A model generated the notes under the pieces. The model saw nothing but the letters and a program-made list of their open reading frames with translations. It had not been told where the DNA came from and ran no database searches. DNA of 64,000 nucleotides. Origin: Rubrobacter xylanophilus DSM 9941. GTDB lineage: Bacteria; Actinomycetota; Rubrobacteria; Rubrobacterales; Rubrobacteraceae. The stretch is from contig NC_008148.1 of assembly GCF_000014185.1 (NCBI RefSeq), positions 1,654,001 through 1,718,000 of the forward strand, written 5' to 3'. The stretch's first letter is position 1. Each line of letters begins with the position of its first letter. Both the position numbers and the translations under genes were made by a program. Below are positions 47,922 through 57,521 of this stretch, in pieces.

Positions 47922-48890
47922 TCAAGACTCCTCCTTTCTGAAGAACTCGTTGACGAACACGGCGGCCAGCAGCAGCACACCGAGCAGGAAAAGCTGCCAG
48001 GTGCTCGGCACGCCGGCCAGGAGCAGCCCGTTGCGCAGGGTGGCGATGATCAGGACGCCCAGCACCGTCCCGGCTATGGTGCCGGTGCCGCCGTAGATGC
48101 TCGCCCCGCCCAGGACGACCGCCGAGATCACGTCCAGCTCCAGCCCGAGCCCGGAGTCCCCGCGGGCGGTGGAGACCCGGGAGGTGTAGATGACGGCCGC
48201 CAGGGCGACGAGGAGCCCGGTCGCGGCGTACAGCGCCACCTTCACCCGCTCGACGGGCACCCCGGAGAAGCGGGCGGCCTCCTCGTTGTTCCCGATGGCG
48301 TACACGTAGCGGCCGAAGGCGGTGCGGGAGAGCACGAGCCACACGACCGCCACCGCCGCCACGAAGACCAGCAGCTGTCCCGGCACGGGCCCGAGGTAGG
48401 CCTGCCCGAAGTAGGCGAACCAGGCCGGGAAGCTGGAGACCGCGTCGGCGTCGGAGAGCCCGTAGGCGAGCCCCCGGAACAGGGCGAAGGTCCCCAGGGT
48501 GACCACCAGCGGGTGCAGGCCGAGCAGGGTGGAGAAGAGCCCGTTGAAGAGCCCGGCGAGCAGCCCCACCAGCATCCCGAGGACTATCGCCGCGCCCAGC
48601 GGGAGCCCCCACACGTAGGAGAAGCCCACCACCACCGAGACCAGCGCCAGGTTGGAGCCGACCGAGAGGTCGATGCCGCCGGTTATGATGATCAGGGTCA
48701 TCCCCAGCGCGATGAGGCCGACCTCCACGAAGAAGCGGGAGAGGTTGAGGAGGTTCCCCACGGTGAGGAAGACCGGCGAGAGCTGGCTCATGACCGCCAG
48801 CTCGGCGAGGAGGACGCCGAGGAGCACCAGCTCCCTGGAGAACCCGAGGCCGGAGAGCCTCCCCCGCAGGGTCTGTTGGGTTGCGCTCAT
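47922..48890 (-). CDS. rhaQ: rhamnose ABC transporter permease
   Basis: A 322-residue inner-membrane permease of the RbsC-like family with 8-10 helices. ITGGIDLSVGSNLALV near the middle, the coupling loop AIGNNEEAARFSGVPVERVK, and GGASIYGGTGTIAGTVLG are characteristic. The ATG overlaps the partner permease stop by 4 nt (ATGA). Confidence 0.92.
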   Translation of the reverse strand: MSATQQTLRGRLSGLGFSRELVLLGVLLAELAVMSQLSPVFLTVGNLLNLSRFFVEVGLIALGMTLIIITGGIDLSVGSNLALVSVVVGFSYVWGLPLGAAIVLGMLVGLLAGLFNGLFSTLLGLHPLVVTLGTFALFRGLAYGLSDADAVSSFPAWFAYFGQAYLGPVPGQLLVFVAAVAVVWLVLSRTAFGRYVYAIGNNEEAARFSGVPVERVKVALYAATGLLVALAAVIYTSRVSTARGDSGLGLELDVISAVVLGGASIYGGTGTIAGTVLGVLIIATLRNGLLLAGVPSTWQLFLLGVLLLAAVFVNEFFRKEES

Positions 48891-49876
48891 GTCTTCTCTC
48901 CTATCAGCCTGCGGCGCAGGACGTCGGTTGCAACGGCGAGCAGGATGAGGGAGCCGAGGACGGCGTCCTGCCAGACACCGGGCACGTCGAGCAGCACGAG
49001 CCCGTTGAGGATCACGCCTATGAGCACCGCCCCGGTGAGGGCCGCGAGGGGCGAGCCGCGCCCGCCGGCGATGCTGGTTCCCCCGATGACCACGGCGGCG
49101 ATGACCCTCAGCTCGAGCCCGGCCCCGGTGTTGGTCTGCACGGAGCCGGCCCGGCCGATGTAGATGACGGAGGCTATCCCCACCGCGACGCCCACGAGCA
49201 CGAAGGCCCAGAACCGGACCCTGTCCACCGGGATGCCGGCCAGCCGGGCGGCGCTGCGGTTCCCGCCGACGGCGAGCACGTCCCTCCCCCAGCCGGAGTG
49301 CCGGTGGACGAGCTCCATGAGCACGTAGCAGGCGAAGAGCACGAGCACCGGCGCCCCGACGCCGAAGAGGCTCCCGAGGCCGAGCACCCGCGCCTCCCGG
49401 GGTATCCCCGTGATCCAGTCTCCCCCCGTGATGAGCAGGATGACCCCCCGCAGGGCGTAGAGCATCCCGAGCGTGACGATGATGGCCGGGATGCGCCCGA
49501 GGGTGACGAGGAGGCCGTTGACCGCCCCGGCGGCCGCCCCGACGGCGACCCCGGCGAGCAGGGTGGGGAGGAGCTTTCCGGTGGCCACGGCGACGGTCCC
49601 GGCCACGATGGCGCAAAGCCCGAGCATCGAGCCCATGGAGATGTCTATCTCCCCGGCCAGGATGACCTGGTTGACGGCGAGGGCTATGACCCCCACGACG
49701 GCCACCTGGGCAAGGATGCCCTCCAGGTTGGAGGCCCGCAGAAAGCCGTCGGCGACCGCGGAGAAGACGGCCACCAGCACGGCGAGGAAGACGAGGGCCG
49801 GCGCCTCGGGCCGCGCGAGGAAGCGCCGCAGGAGCCCCGCGCGCCCCTCGCCCGCTGCGGCGGCAGCCCCGCTCAC
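48887..49876 (-). CDS. rhaP: rhamnose ABC transporter permease
   Basis: The second RbsC-like permease, 329 residues. It shows ILAGEIDISMGSMLGLCAIV, the coupling loop AVGGNRSAARLAGIPVDRVR, and GGTSIAGGRGSPLAALTGAVLIG. The pair makes a heterodimeric channel with RhaQ. It overlaps the RhaT gene end by 4 nt. Confidence 0.92.
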   Translation of the reverse strand: MSGAAAAAGEGRAGLLRRFLARPEAPALVFLAVLVAVFSAVADGFLRASNLEGILAQVAVVGVIALAVNQVILAGEIDISMGSMLGLCAIVAGTVAVATGKLLPTLLAGVAVGAAAGAVNGLLVTLGRIPAIIVTLGMLYALRGVILLITGGDWITGIPREARVLGLGSLFGVGAPVLVLFACYVLMELVHRHSGWGRDVLAVGGNRSAARLAGIPVDRVRFWAFVLVGVAVGIASVIYIGRAGSVQTNTGAGLELRVIAAVVIGGTSIAGGRGSPLAALTGAVLIGVILNGLVLLDVPGVWQDAVLGSLILLAVATDVLRRRLIGEKT

Positions 49877-51432
49877 CGCCCGGCCTCCTCTTCGGCGACC
49901 GCCGCCGAGGGCCCCCTCACGCCGGTGGCGGCGGCCATGATCCTCTCCTGGGTAGCCTCCTCCCGGCCGAACTCCCCGCTGATGCGCCCCTCGCGCATCA
50001 CCACCACCCGGTCGGACATGGAGAGGATCTCCTCGAGCTCCGAGGAGATCAGAAGCACCGCCCTCCCCTCGCCGGCGAGCCGGTCGATGAGCCGGTATAT
50101 CTCGGACTTGGCCCCGACGTCTATGCCGCGGGTGGGCTCGTCGAGGAGCAGGACGGCGGGCTCGCGGGCCAGCGACTTGGCCAGCACGACCTTCTGCTGG
50201 TTTCCCCCGGAGAGCCGGCTTACGGGGTCGAAGATCCCCCCGCCCCGCACGGAGAGGGCGCCCGCGAGCCTCCCGGCCAGCTCCCGCTCGGGCCCCCGCG
50301 AGACGAAGCCGAAGCGGGTGAACCGCTCGAGCACGCTGAGGGTGATGTTGTCCTTCACGCTGAAGGGGGCGATGAGCCCCTGGGACTTGCGCTCCTCCGG
50401 GACGTAGAAGACGCCCCGCTCCATGGCCTCCCGGGGGGAGCCGGGGGGCAGCACCTCGCCGAAGACCCGCACCTCGCCGCGGTCGGGCGTCCGGATGCCG
50501 AAGATGGTCTGCGCGAGCTCGGTGCGGCCCGCCCCGATGAGCCCGGCGAGCCCGACGACCTCTCCGCGCCTGAGGACGAGGTCCACATCCGCGAACTCGC
50601 CCTCGCGCCCGAGGCCCCGCACCTCCAGAACGACCTCGCCCGGCTCGTGGGGGTGGCGGGAGAAGAACTCGCTCAGCGGGCGGCCGACCATGAGGCGGAC
50701 GAGCTCGTCCGGGTCCAGCGCGGAGGCGGGGGCCGTCTTTACGAGGTGCCCGTCGCGCAGGACGGTGATGCGGTCGGCGATCCGGAAGATCTCCTCCAGC
50801 CGGTGCGAGATGTACACCACCCCCACCCCCCGGCGCCTGAGGCCGGCGATGATCCCGAAGAGCCGCTCGGCCTCCCGGCCGGTGAGCGCCGCGGTGGGCT
50901 CGTCCATCACCACGGCCCGGGCCTCCCGGAGCAGCGCCCGGGCGATGGCGACGAGCTGCTGGTTTGCGGTGGAGAGCCGCTTGACGGGCGCGGAGACGTC
51001 GAGGCCCACCCCGAGCGAGGCGAGCTTCTCCCCGGCCTCCCGCCGCATCCGGCCCCAGTCTATCCCGCCCCAGCGGGTCCGGGGCCTCCGCCGCCCGACG
51101 TAGAGGTTCTCGGCGACGGAGAGCTCCGGGAAGAGGTCGAGCTCCTGCGGGATCATGGCTATCCCCGCGGCCTCGGACTCCCGCGGAGAGGAGAACGCCG
51201 CGGGCTCCCCGCCCACCTCCAGCGAGCCCTCGTCGGGCGCGTACAGGCCGCCCACGATCTTCATGAGGGTGCTCTTGCCGGCCCCGTTCTCGCCGACCAG
51301 GGCGTGCACCTCGCCCGGCAGAAGCTCGAAGTCCACGCCCTCGACGGCCGTCACGCCGCCGAAGCGCTTCGTGATGCCCCGGAGGCGGAAGACCGGAACC
51401 TTCCCCCCGCCGGGAGCGGCACCTCGCTCCAT
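49873..51432 (-). CDS. rhaT: rhamnose ABC transporter ATP-binding protein (two ABC domains)
   Basis: A 519-residue cytoplasmic motor with two fused ABC modules. The first has Walker A VGENGAGKSTLMK, signature LSTANQQLVAIARAL and Walker B AVVMDEPTAALT. The second has a degenerate Walker A (GLIGAGRTEL), signature LSGGNQQKVVLAKSL and VLLLDEPTRGIDVGAK, the usual asymmetry of RbsA-type proteins. The ATG at 51432 is one base after the rhaB stop. Last about 20 residues are Ala/Glu-rich. Confidence 0.93.
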   Translation of the reverse strand: MERGAAPGGGKVPVFRLRGITKRFGGVTAVEGVDFELLPGEVHALVGENGAGKSTLMKIVGGLYAPDEGSLEVGGEPAAFSSPRESEAAGIAMIPQELDLFPELSVAENLYVGRRRPRTRWGGIDWGRMRREAGEKLASLGVGLDVSAPVKRLSTANQQLVAIARALLREARAVVMDEPTAALTGREAERLFGIIAGLRRRGVGVVYISHRLEEIFRIADRITVLRDGHLVKTAPASALDPDELVRLMVGRPLSEFFSRHPHEPGEVVLEVRGLGREGEFADVDLVLRRGEVVGLAGLIGAGRTELAQTIFGIRTPDRGEVRVFGEVLPPGSPREAMERGVFYVPEERKSQGLIAPFSVKDNITLSVLERFTRFGFVSRGPERELAGRLAGALSVRGGGIFDPVSRLSGGNQQKVVLAKSLAREPAVLLLDEPTRGIDVGAKSEIYRLIDRLAGEGRAVLLISSELEEILSMSDRVVVMREGRISGEFGREEATQERIMAAATGVRGPSAAVAEEEAGR

Positions 51433-51433
51433 G

Positions 51434-52933
51434 CTAGACCAAGCCTCCTTCCGCAAGCTCGCCGGAGGGGAGCCCCACCAGCCCGCAGAGCCGCCCGTAG
51501 GCCTCCTCCCACCCCTCGTCCGCCTCCTCCGGCTCGTAGACCTCCGCCGGGACGGAGGCCCGGACGACCTCCCGGATCTCCCCGAGCCCCCCGAGCATCC
51601 CGGCAGCGTGCGCCTGCACCAGCACGTTGCCGAGCACGGTGGCCTCGTCCGGCCCGGCGAGCACGGGACGCCGGGCGGCCTCGGCCGTGAGCCGGCACAA
51701 AAGGCCGTTCCTGGCCCCGCCGCCGACCACGTGGACGACCCCGGCCCGCACCCCGGAGACCCGCTCGGCCCGCTCGATGACCCACCGGTACTTGAGCGCG
51801 AGGCTCTCGAAGATGCAGCGGACCACCTCCCCCACGCTCTCCGGGGGGCGCTGCCCGGTCCGCTCGCAGAAGCGCCGGATGCGCCCGGGCATGTCCCCGG
51901 GGGGCAGGAACCCCTCCCAGTCGGGGTCCACCAGCGGCCCGAAGGGAGGAGCCTCCGCGGCGAGGCGGGCGAGCTCCCCGTAGCCGTACTCCCGGCCCTC
52001 GCGCGCCCACACCCGGCGGCACTCCTGCAGCAGCCAGAGCCCCATGACGTTCTTGAGCAGCCGGTTGGTGCCGCCGAAGCCCCCCTCGTTGGTGAAGTTG
52101 TACCGGAGCCCCTCCTCGCTGATGACGGGCCGCTCCGTCTCCACCCCCACCAGGGACCAAGTGCCGCTGGAGATGTAGGCGAAGTCTCGGCCGCGGGCGG
52201 GGACGGCGGCCACGGCGGAGGCGGTGTCGTGGGTGGCCACGGCCACGACCTCCGCCTCCCCGAGCCCGGTGTCCTCCCGAACCCCGGGCAGGAGCCCCCC
52301 CAGCCGGGTGCCGGGCCGGACCACCTCCCCGAACAGGCGCTCGGGGAGGCCCATCCGCCGGATCAGAGCGCGCGCCCAGCCGCCGCCAGCGGCGTAGAGC
52401 TGGGTGGTGGTGGCGGCGGTGTGCTCGCACAGCCTCTCCCCGCAGAGCCAGTAGGCGAAGAGGTCGGGGATCATCAGCAGCCGGTCTGAGGCCTCAAGGA
52501 GCGGCGAGCCCTCCATGGCGAGCAGCTGGTAGAGGGTGTTGAGCGGGATGAACTGGATGCCGGTGATCCGGTAGATCTCCTCCCTCGGGACCCGCCGCCC
52601 GGCCTCCTCCATCATGCCCGCGGTCCTGGCGTCCCGGTAGTGGTAGGGGTTGGAGACGAGCGCGCCCTCCCGGTCGAGCAGGGCGAAGTCCACGCCCCAG
52701 GCGTCCACGCCCACGCTCCGGACCCCCCGCCCGGCGGCCCGTCCGAGGCCCCGCTCCGTCTCCCCGAAGAGGCGGAGCACGTCCCAGTGCAGCCCGTCGG
52801 CGACCCGCACGGGCACGTTCGGGAACCGGTGCAGCTCCTCGAGGGAGACCCTCCCGCCGTCGAAGCGGCCCAGAAAGACCCGCCCGCTCTCGGCCCCCAG
52901 GTCGACGGCGAGAAAGCGCGCCTCCCCGCTCAT
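51434..52933 (-). CDS. rhaB: rhamnulokinase
   Basis: Phosphorylates L-rhamnulose to rhamnulose-1-phosphate. The 499-residue FGGY kinase starts LAVDLGAESGRVFLGRFD, with WGVDFALLD and the AYISSGTWSLVGVETERPV segment diagnostic of RhaB, and VVGGGARNGLLCRLTAEAARRPV as the nucleotide site. The ATG overlaps the stop of the ASRT-family gene by 4 nt. Confidence 0.95.
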   Translation of the reverse strand: MSGEARFLAVDLGAESGRVFLGRFDGGRVSLEELHRFPNVPVRVADGLHWDVLRLFGETERGLGRAAGRGVRSVGVDAWGVDFALLDREGALVSNPYHYRDARTAGMMEEAGRRVPREEIYRITGIQFIPLNTLYQLLAMEGSPLLEASDRLLMIPDLFAYWLCGERLCEHTAATTTQLYAAGGGWARALIRRMGLPERLFGEVVRPGTRLGGLLPGVREDTGLGEAEVVAVATHDTASAVAAVPARGRDFAYISSGTWSLVGVETERPVISEEGLRYNFTNEGGFGGTNRLLKNVMGLWLLQECRRVWAREGREYGYGELARLAAEAPPFGPLVDPDWEGFLPPGDMPGRIRRFCERTGQRPPESVGEVVRCIFESLALKYRWVIERAERVSGVRAGVVHVVGGGARNGLLCRLTAEAARRPVLAGPDEATVLGNVLVQAHAAGMLGGLGEIREVVRASVPAEVYEPEEADEGWEEAYGRLCGLVGLPSGELAEGGLV

Positions 52934-53319
52934 CTCCCCACCGGGTGCGCCAGGGCGGTCATGAGGGCGAGCGCCTCCTGCCCGGTGTCCATCCGGGAGT
53001 GCTGCACGACCACCGGCACGTCGGACTCCACCCGCACCGCGTAGGGCACCCCGCGCGGCACCCGCGCCCCGCCGACCTCCTCGGGCCGGTCGGTCCTGAG
53101 GTGCCGGGTCCTCTCGGCCGGGACGACGACCCCCTCCCCCCGCACCGGCTCCCGGTCCTCGAAGTAGAAGGTCAGGGAGAGCCGGGCCTCGCGCCGGGAG
53201 GCGTTGAGCACGCAGACGGCCTCGTGGCTCTCCAGCCCGCCGGTGCTCCGCTCGGGGATGAAGCCGTCCGGGACGAGCCACACCAGGGCCCCCTCGCCCA
53301 CCGGCTCCGGCCTAGACAC
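52930..53319 (-). CDS. sensory rhodopsin transducer (ASRT) family protein
   Basis: A 129-residue soluble beta-rich protein. The pattern VWLVPDGFIPERSTGGLESHEAVCVLN, then LTFYFEDREPV, RTRHLRTD, GVPYAVRVESDVPVVVQHSRMD and ALALMTALAHP matches the family founded on the Anabaena sensory rhodopsin transducer. No rhodopsin gene is near. It is translationally coupled both to the DeoR gene (8-nt overlap) and to rhaB (4-nt overlap), so here it most likely belongs to sugar metabolism or sugar sensing. Start GTG at 53319. Confidence 0.85.
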   Translation of the reverse strand: MSRPEPVGEGALVWLVPDGFIPERSTGGLESHEAVCVLNASRREARLSLTFYFEDREPVRGEGVVVPAERTRHLRTDRPEEVGGARVPRGVPYAVRVESDVPVVVQHSRMDTGQEALALMTALAHPVGR

Positions 53320-54151
53320 GCTGCACCTCCACCCCGGCCTCCTGGAGGGCCCGTATCCCCTCCTCGGGGGCGTCGACCACCAGGGCCCTGGAGAGCTGCG
53401 AGGCGTGGGCTATGGCGCTCAGCCCCCGCCGCTCGAACTTGCTGCCGTCCACGAGCAGGATCGGCTCCTCGGAGCGCTCGATCATGGCCCGCTTGACCTC
53501 CGCCTCCAGGGGGTCGGGGTCGGTGAGGTAGCCGTCGGGCGTGACCCCCTTGACGCTGAAGAAGAGCTTGTCCGCGAAGTGCGCGTTGATGGTGCGCACC
53601 GCGTGCGGGCCCACGAAGCTCAGGGTGAGCCTCCGCAGCGAGCCCCCGGTCCCCACCAGGCTCATCCTGGGCGCCCGGTTGGTCGAGAAGAGCTCCATGA
53701 CCGGCACGCAGTTGGTCAGGATGGTCACCCGCAGGCTCTGGTCGAAGAGCCTCCTCGCCACGTGGTAGGCGGTCGTCGAGGAGTCGATGAACACCGCCTC
53801 CCCGGCCTCCACCAGCCCCGCCGCCACCCGGGCCAGCCGCTCCTTGGCCATGACGTTCTCCCCCATCCTCCGCTGGAAGGAGTCCTCGTGTCCGGCGAAA
53901 CCGGGCAGTATCGCTCCCCCGTGCGTCCTCTGTACCCGCCCCTCGCGCTCCAGCGCCAGAAGATCCCGCCGCGCGGTCATCGGCGAGATCCCGAACTTCT
54001 CCTCCAGCATGGCGACCTTCACGCTGCCCGACTCCTCGACGAGCCGCGCGATCCTCTCCCGACGCTCCTCCGGAACCAGCGGCCGCCTCCGCGATGATTT
54101 TTTGTGTGTGTTTTTCCCCAAGAACACCCCTTTTCGCTCAGCTTCTATCAT
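53312..54151 (-). CDS. DeoR/GlpR-family transcriptional regulator of the rhamnose operon
   Basis: A 279-residue repressor-type protein. The N-terminal winged helix (PEERRERIARLVEESGSVKVAMLEEKFGISPMTARRDLLALEREGRVQRTHGG region) is followed by the sugar-phosphate sensor domain (LTNCVPVMELF, SFVGPHAVRTINAHFADKLFFSVKG, VDGSKFERRGLSAIA). The ATG at 54151 has no ribosome site and lies in a -10-like box; GTG at 54127 or TTG at 54121, after AAAGGGG, may be the true start. First gene of the operon; likely responds to a rhamnose intermediate. Confidence 0.9.
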   Translation of the reverse strand: MIEAERKGVFLGKNTHKKSSRRRPLVPEERRERIARLVEESGSVKVAMLEEKFGISPMTARRDLLALEREGRVQRTHGGAILPGFAGHEDSFQRRMGENVMAKERLARVAAGLVEAGEAVFIDSSTTAYHVARRLFDQSLRVTILTNCVPVMELFSTNRAPRMSLVGTGGSLRRLTLSFVGPHAVRTINAHFADKLFFSVKGVTPDGYLTDPDPLEAEVKRAMIERSEEPILLVDGSKFERRGLSAIAHASQLSRALVVDAPEEGIRALQEAGVEVQRV

Positions 54152-54179
54152 TGTAAGCAGACGGGAGGGGCTCGTGCAA
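54150..54179 (-). promoter_or_regulatory. candidate promoter of the rhamnose operon
   Basis: -10 TACAAT (54150-54155) and a weak -35 TTGCAC (54174-54179) at 18-nt spacing on the minus strand. The -35 lies inside the right arm of the adjacent hairpin, so the two could be mutually exclusive in function. Confidence 0.35.
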
Positions 54180-54221
54180 GGGCGGGCGTCTGTTGGGAGA
54201 CGCCCGCCCTTGCACGAGCCC
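54168..54221 (-). terminator. 24-bp perfect hairpin between rhamnosidase and deoR
   Basis: Arms 54168-54191 and 54198-54221 are exact inverse complements with a 6-nt loop, the longest perfect inverted repeat in the window. It starts 16 nt after the rhamnosidase stop and ends 17 nt before the deoR frame. No U-tract follows. Most likely a terminator insulating deoR from rhamnosidase transcription. Confidence 0.6.
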
Positions 54222-54237
54222 GGAGCCCCGGGCCGCT

Positions 54238-57200
54238 CTAGCCGGGGAGCCGGGAGCGGAACTCGTAGGTTCCGGAGCCGAGCTCGAAGACGGCGCAGCC
54301 GTCTCGCTGCGAGGGGTTTGCCCCGGGGACCGGTGGGGAGACCCGGACCTCCCTTGCGTCGCGGGCGGGAACGCAGACGCCGGCCCTCGTGTTCGGGGGG
54401 ATGGAGACCCGCATACGGAGCTTTCCGCCGCGAAGCCTCCACTCGCTCAGGATCCTCCCGTAGGGAGACTCGAGCTCGCCCCTCGCGCGATCCAGGCCCC
54501 CTCCCGGGCGGGGGCGGATGAGGATGCGCCGGTATCCCGGTTCCTCCGGCGAGATCCCCGCGACGTACCGGTACAACCAGTCGCCGACCGCGCCGTAGGC
54601 GTAGTGGTTGAACGAGTTCATCGCCGGGTCGTTAAAGCTGCCGTCGGGTTTGATGCTGTCCCAGCGCTCCCAGGTAGTGGTGGCGCCGCGCTCCACCTCG
54701 TAGAGCCACGAGGGGAACGTCCGTTGGTTCAGCAGCCGGTAGGCCACGTCGGCGCGCCCGGCCTCGGTGAGCACCGGCAACAGGTGCGGGGTGCCCAGAA
54801 AGCCGGTCGAGAGGTGCCAGCCGCGAGCCTCGATGTGCTCCACGAGGCGGCGAGCCGCGGCAGCGCGCTTCTCCTCCGGCAGGAGCTCCATGTGCAGCGC
54901 CAGGACGTACGCGGTCTGTGTGTCGCCCCGGATGCGTCCGTCGGAACTCACGTAGGCTTCGTTGAAAGCCTCCCTCACGCTCTCGAAAAGCTCCCGGTAC
55001 CTTCGCGCGTCGCCCTCCCTGCCGACCGCCGCGGCCATCTCCGAGACCAGGCGGGCGCTGTGGGCGAAGTAGGCGGTGGCGACAACGTCCTTCGGCGTTT
55101 CGTCGCCGACGTTGAGCCAGTCGCCGTAGCCCTCGGCGGGGCGCAGGTAGCCGGTGCTGTGCTCCTCGAGGTAGGCGAGCCAGCGCACCATGGCCTCGTA
55201 GTTCTCCTCTATGACGCGCGTGTCGCCGTAGCGCCGCCAGACCGTCCACGGCACGGTCACCCCGGCGTCTCCCCACCCGGCCACGCCGGCGCCCACTATG
55301 GGGACGTAGGGCGCCACGTCGGTGAAGGCGCCGTCCGGCCGCTGGGCGTCGCGCAGGTCGCGCAGCCACTTGGTCCCCAGAAAGCGGGCCACCTCCATGT
55401 TGAAGGCGGCGGTGGGCGCGAACACGTTGATGTCCCCGGTCCACCCCATCCGCTCGTCGCGCTGCGGGCAGTCGGTGGGGATGGAGAGGAAGTTCCCGCG
55501 CTGGGACCAGGTGATGTTGCTCTGCAGGCGGTTCACCATCCGGTCGGAGGTCTCGAAGGTCCCGCTGATGGGGGCTGCGGTCCGATCACGCGCCCTACGA
55601 CCGCGTCCAGGGAGGGCCTCCTGCCCGGGTATCCGGTCACCTCCACGTAGCGGAAGCCGTGGAAGGTGAAGCGCGGCTCGTATACCTCCTCCCCTCCCCC
55701 GCGCAGGACGTATTCGTCCGTGGCGCGGGCCGTGCGCAGGTTCTGCGTGTAGATCGTACCGTCCGGGTTGAGCACCTCCGCGTGGCGCAGCCGCACCCGC
55801 TCGCCCTCCCGGCCGCTCACCCGCAGCCGCACCGAGCCGACCATGTTCTGGCCCATGTCGAAGACGTAGGTGCCCTCTTCAGGCTCGGTGAGCGCGACGG
55901 GTTTCAGCTCCCCGGTGACGCGCACGGGCGGGTCGGCCTGGGCCACCAGCCGCCCCGCCACGTCGTCCTTCGCTATCACCGTCTCCCAGCCGGAGTCGTC
56001 GAACCCCGGGCGGTCCCACCCGGGCCGCTCCAGGCGGGCATCGTAGATCTCGCCCATCAGGATGTCCGAGGAGCGCAGCGGCCCCTCCCTGGTGCCCCGC
56101 CAGGAGACATCGGACGCCACGGTCTCCGAGGAGCCGTCTGCGTAGTCGATGACCAGCTGCGCCAGCAGGAACACGTTGTTGCCGTAGAGGTTCCGGCCGT
56201 ACATGGCCACATGACCGGCGTACCAGCCGTCGCCGAGCAGCGCGCCGAGCGCGTTCGTCCCCCGCCGCAGGAGCCCGGTCACGTCGTAGGTCTGGTACTG
56301 GATGCGCTTGCCGTAGTCCGTCCAGCCGGGGGCGAAGAGGTGGTCGCCGACCTTCCTGCCGTTCAGCCGCAGCTCGTAGAGCCCCAGCGCGGAGGCGTAG
56401 AGGCGGGCGCGCCGCACCCTGCCCGACACCGAGAACTCCTTCCGGAGCATCGGCGGCGGGGGGACGGGCACGTCCACCCGCAGGGTGCGGTCACCGCCGG
56501 CGGGCTCTCCCCCGGCGAAGGCCTGGCCGCCGGGGTACACGTCCTGGTCGTGGCTCCACCAACCGATGGTTCCCTCAGGTTCGGAGGCCTCCAGGTAGTA
56601 GGTGCCGGCCGGCAGCGGCTCCGAGAGCTCCAGCTGCAGCCAGGAGTTGTCCACCACGTCGGAGAAACGCCTCCGGGCGAGGATCTCACCCTCCGGACCG
56701 TCGCGGCGGAGCGCCAGCGTCAGCCCGGAGCCGGTCGTCTGCCAGGTGGGGAAGCGCCCCGACACCGCGGTGAACTCCCCGTCGACCGCGAAGCTCTGCC
56801 CGAGGGTGGAGCCGGGCTCGAGGGGGGCCGGGTAGTTCTGCTGGGCGTTGTTGATGGGGGTGGCGGCGCGGGACTCCAGCCCGATCCACCGCGCTCGCCA
56901 GTCGGAAGGGTCAAGCAACCCCATCTCGAAGAAGGCGGGCCTGCTCCATCCGCTGACCCCGCCCTCCTCGTCCCACACCCTCACCTTCCAGTAGTAGCGC
57001 ACCCCAGACTCCAGCTCCCCGCCACCGTAGGCGACGTTCACCGATCGGCTCGAGGCAACCTTCCCGCTGTCCCACACGTCGCCGACGCCGGCCGCAAGCT
57101 TGCTTTTGTCGGAGGAGACGAGCAGCCGGTAGGCGCTCTGCGCCACGCCGCGCCGGCCGGACTCGAGCCTCCAGCCAAAGCGCGGCCGCTCCGTGTCTAT

Positions 57201-57356
57201 CCCCACCGGGTTTCTGGCGTACTCGGTCTTGAGCCCCGTCACCCTCACGGTCCCCCCAGAGCCTCCCTCCTCCGAGACGCCAGCCCGCGGCAGAACCACC
57301 ACCAGAGCCACCAGAGCCAGCGCCAAGACCAAACCCCGCGCGGAAACGCCCTTCAT
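54238..57356 (-). pseudogene. alpha-L-rhamnosidase (GH78), split by a one-base frameshift
   Basis: Secreted glycoside hydrolase releasing terminal L-rhamnose. The 5' part (57356 to 55533) encodes a signal peptide (GLVLALALVALVVVLPRAG), a fibronectin-like N-terminal domain and the rhamnosidase beta domains, up to RVIGPQPP. The 3' part (from about 55569 to 54238) continues in another frame with ISGTFETSDRMVNRLQSN and the (alpha/alpha)6 catalytic domain. That domain has the Asp/Glu motif PTDCPQRDERMGWTGD and the second Glu in TTTWERWD. Adding one C to the C5 run at 55570-55574 restores one frame of about 1,039 codons. All catalytic residues are intact, so a recent mutation, slippage-based switching or a sequencing error are alternatives. 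Confidence 0.85.
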
Positions 57357-57432
57357 CCCCCATGCACCCCCTGCTCAACACCAGACCGAGAAGCCGCCCG
57401 ACCCCCGGGCGCAAGACCCGGATTATCGGCAC

Positions 57433-57449
57433 TGTGTTGGTTTGTGTTG
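57433..57449. promoter_or_regulatory. TGTGTTG direct repeat, candidate DeoR-family operator
   Basis: Two exact copies of TGTGTTG at 57433-57439 and 57443-57449, 10 bp apart, i.e. on the same helix face. Inverse copies (CAACACY) occur at 57519-57525 and 57377-57383. DeoR-family regulators often bind short direct repeats, and the only DeoR protein in the window is 3 kb downstream. Confidence 0.45.
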
Positions 57450-57492
57450 CTTACCCCACTTTTTTGCTCCCTTTCCCCCTGTAACGCACATC

Positions 57493-57521
57493 AAAATAAC
57501 AAGAAAGGCACGCCAGCGCAA
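57493..57521 (-). promoter_or_regulatory. candidate promoter of the rhamnosidase gene
   Basis: Minus strand: TTGCGC (57516-57521), 17-nt spacer, TATTTT (57493-57498). The match is weak, but it is the best in the region. Its -35 overlaps a CAACACT element, and the TGTGTTG repeats fall about 40-55 nt downstream of the predicted start, a place where a bound repressor would block elongation. Confidence 0.35.
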
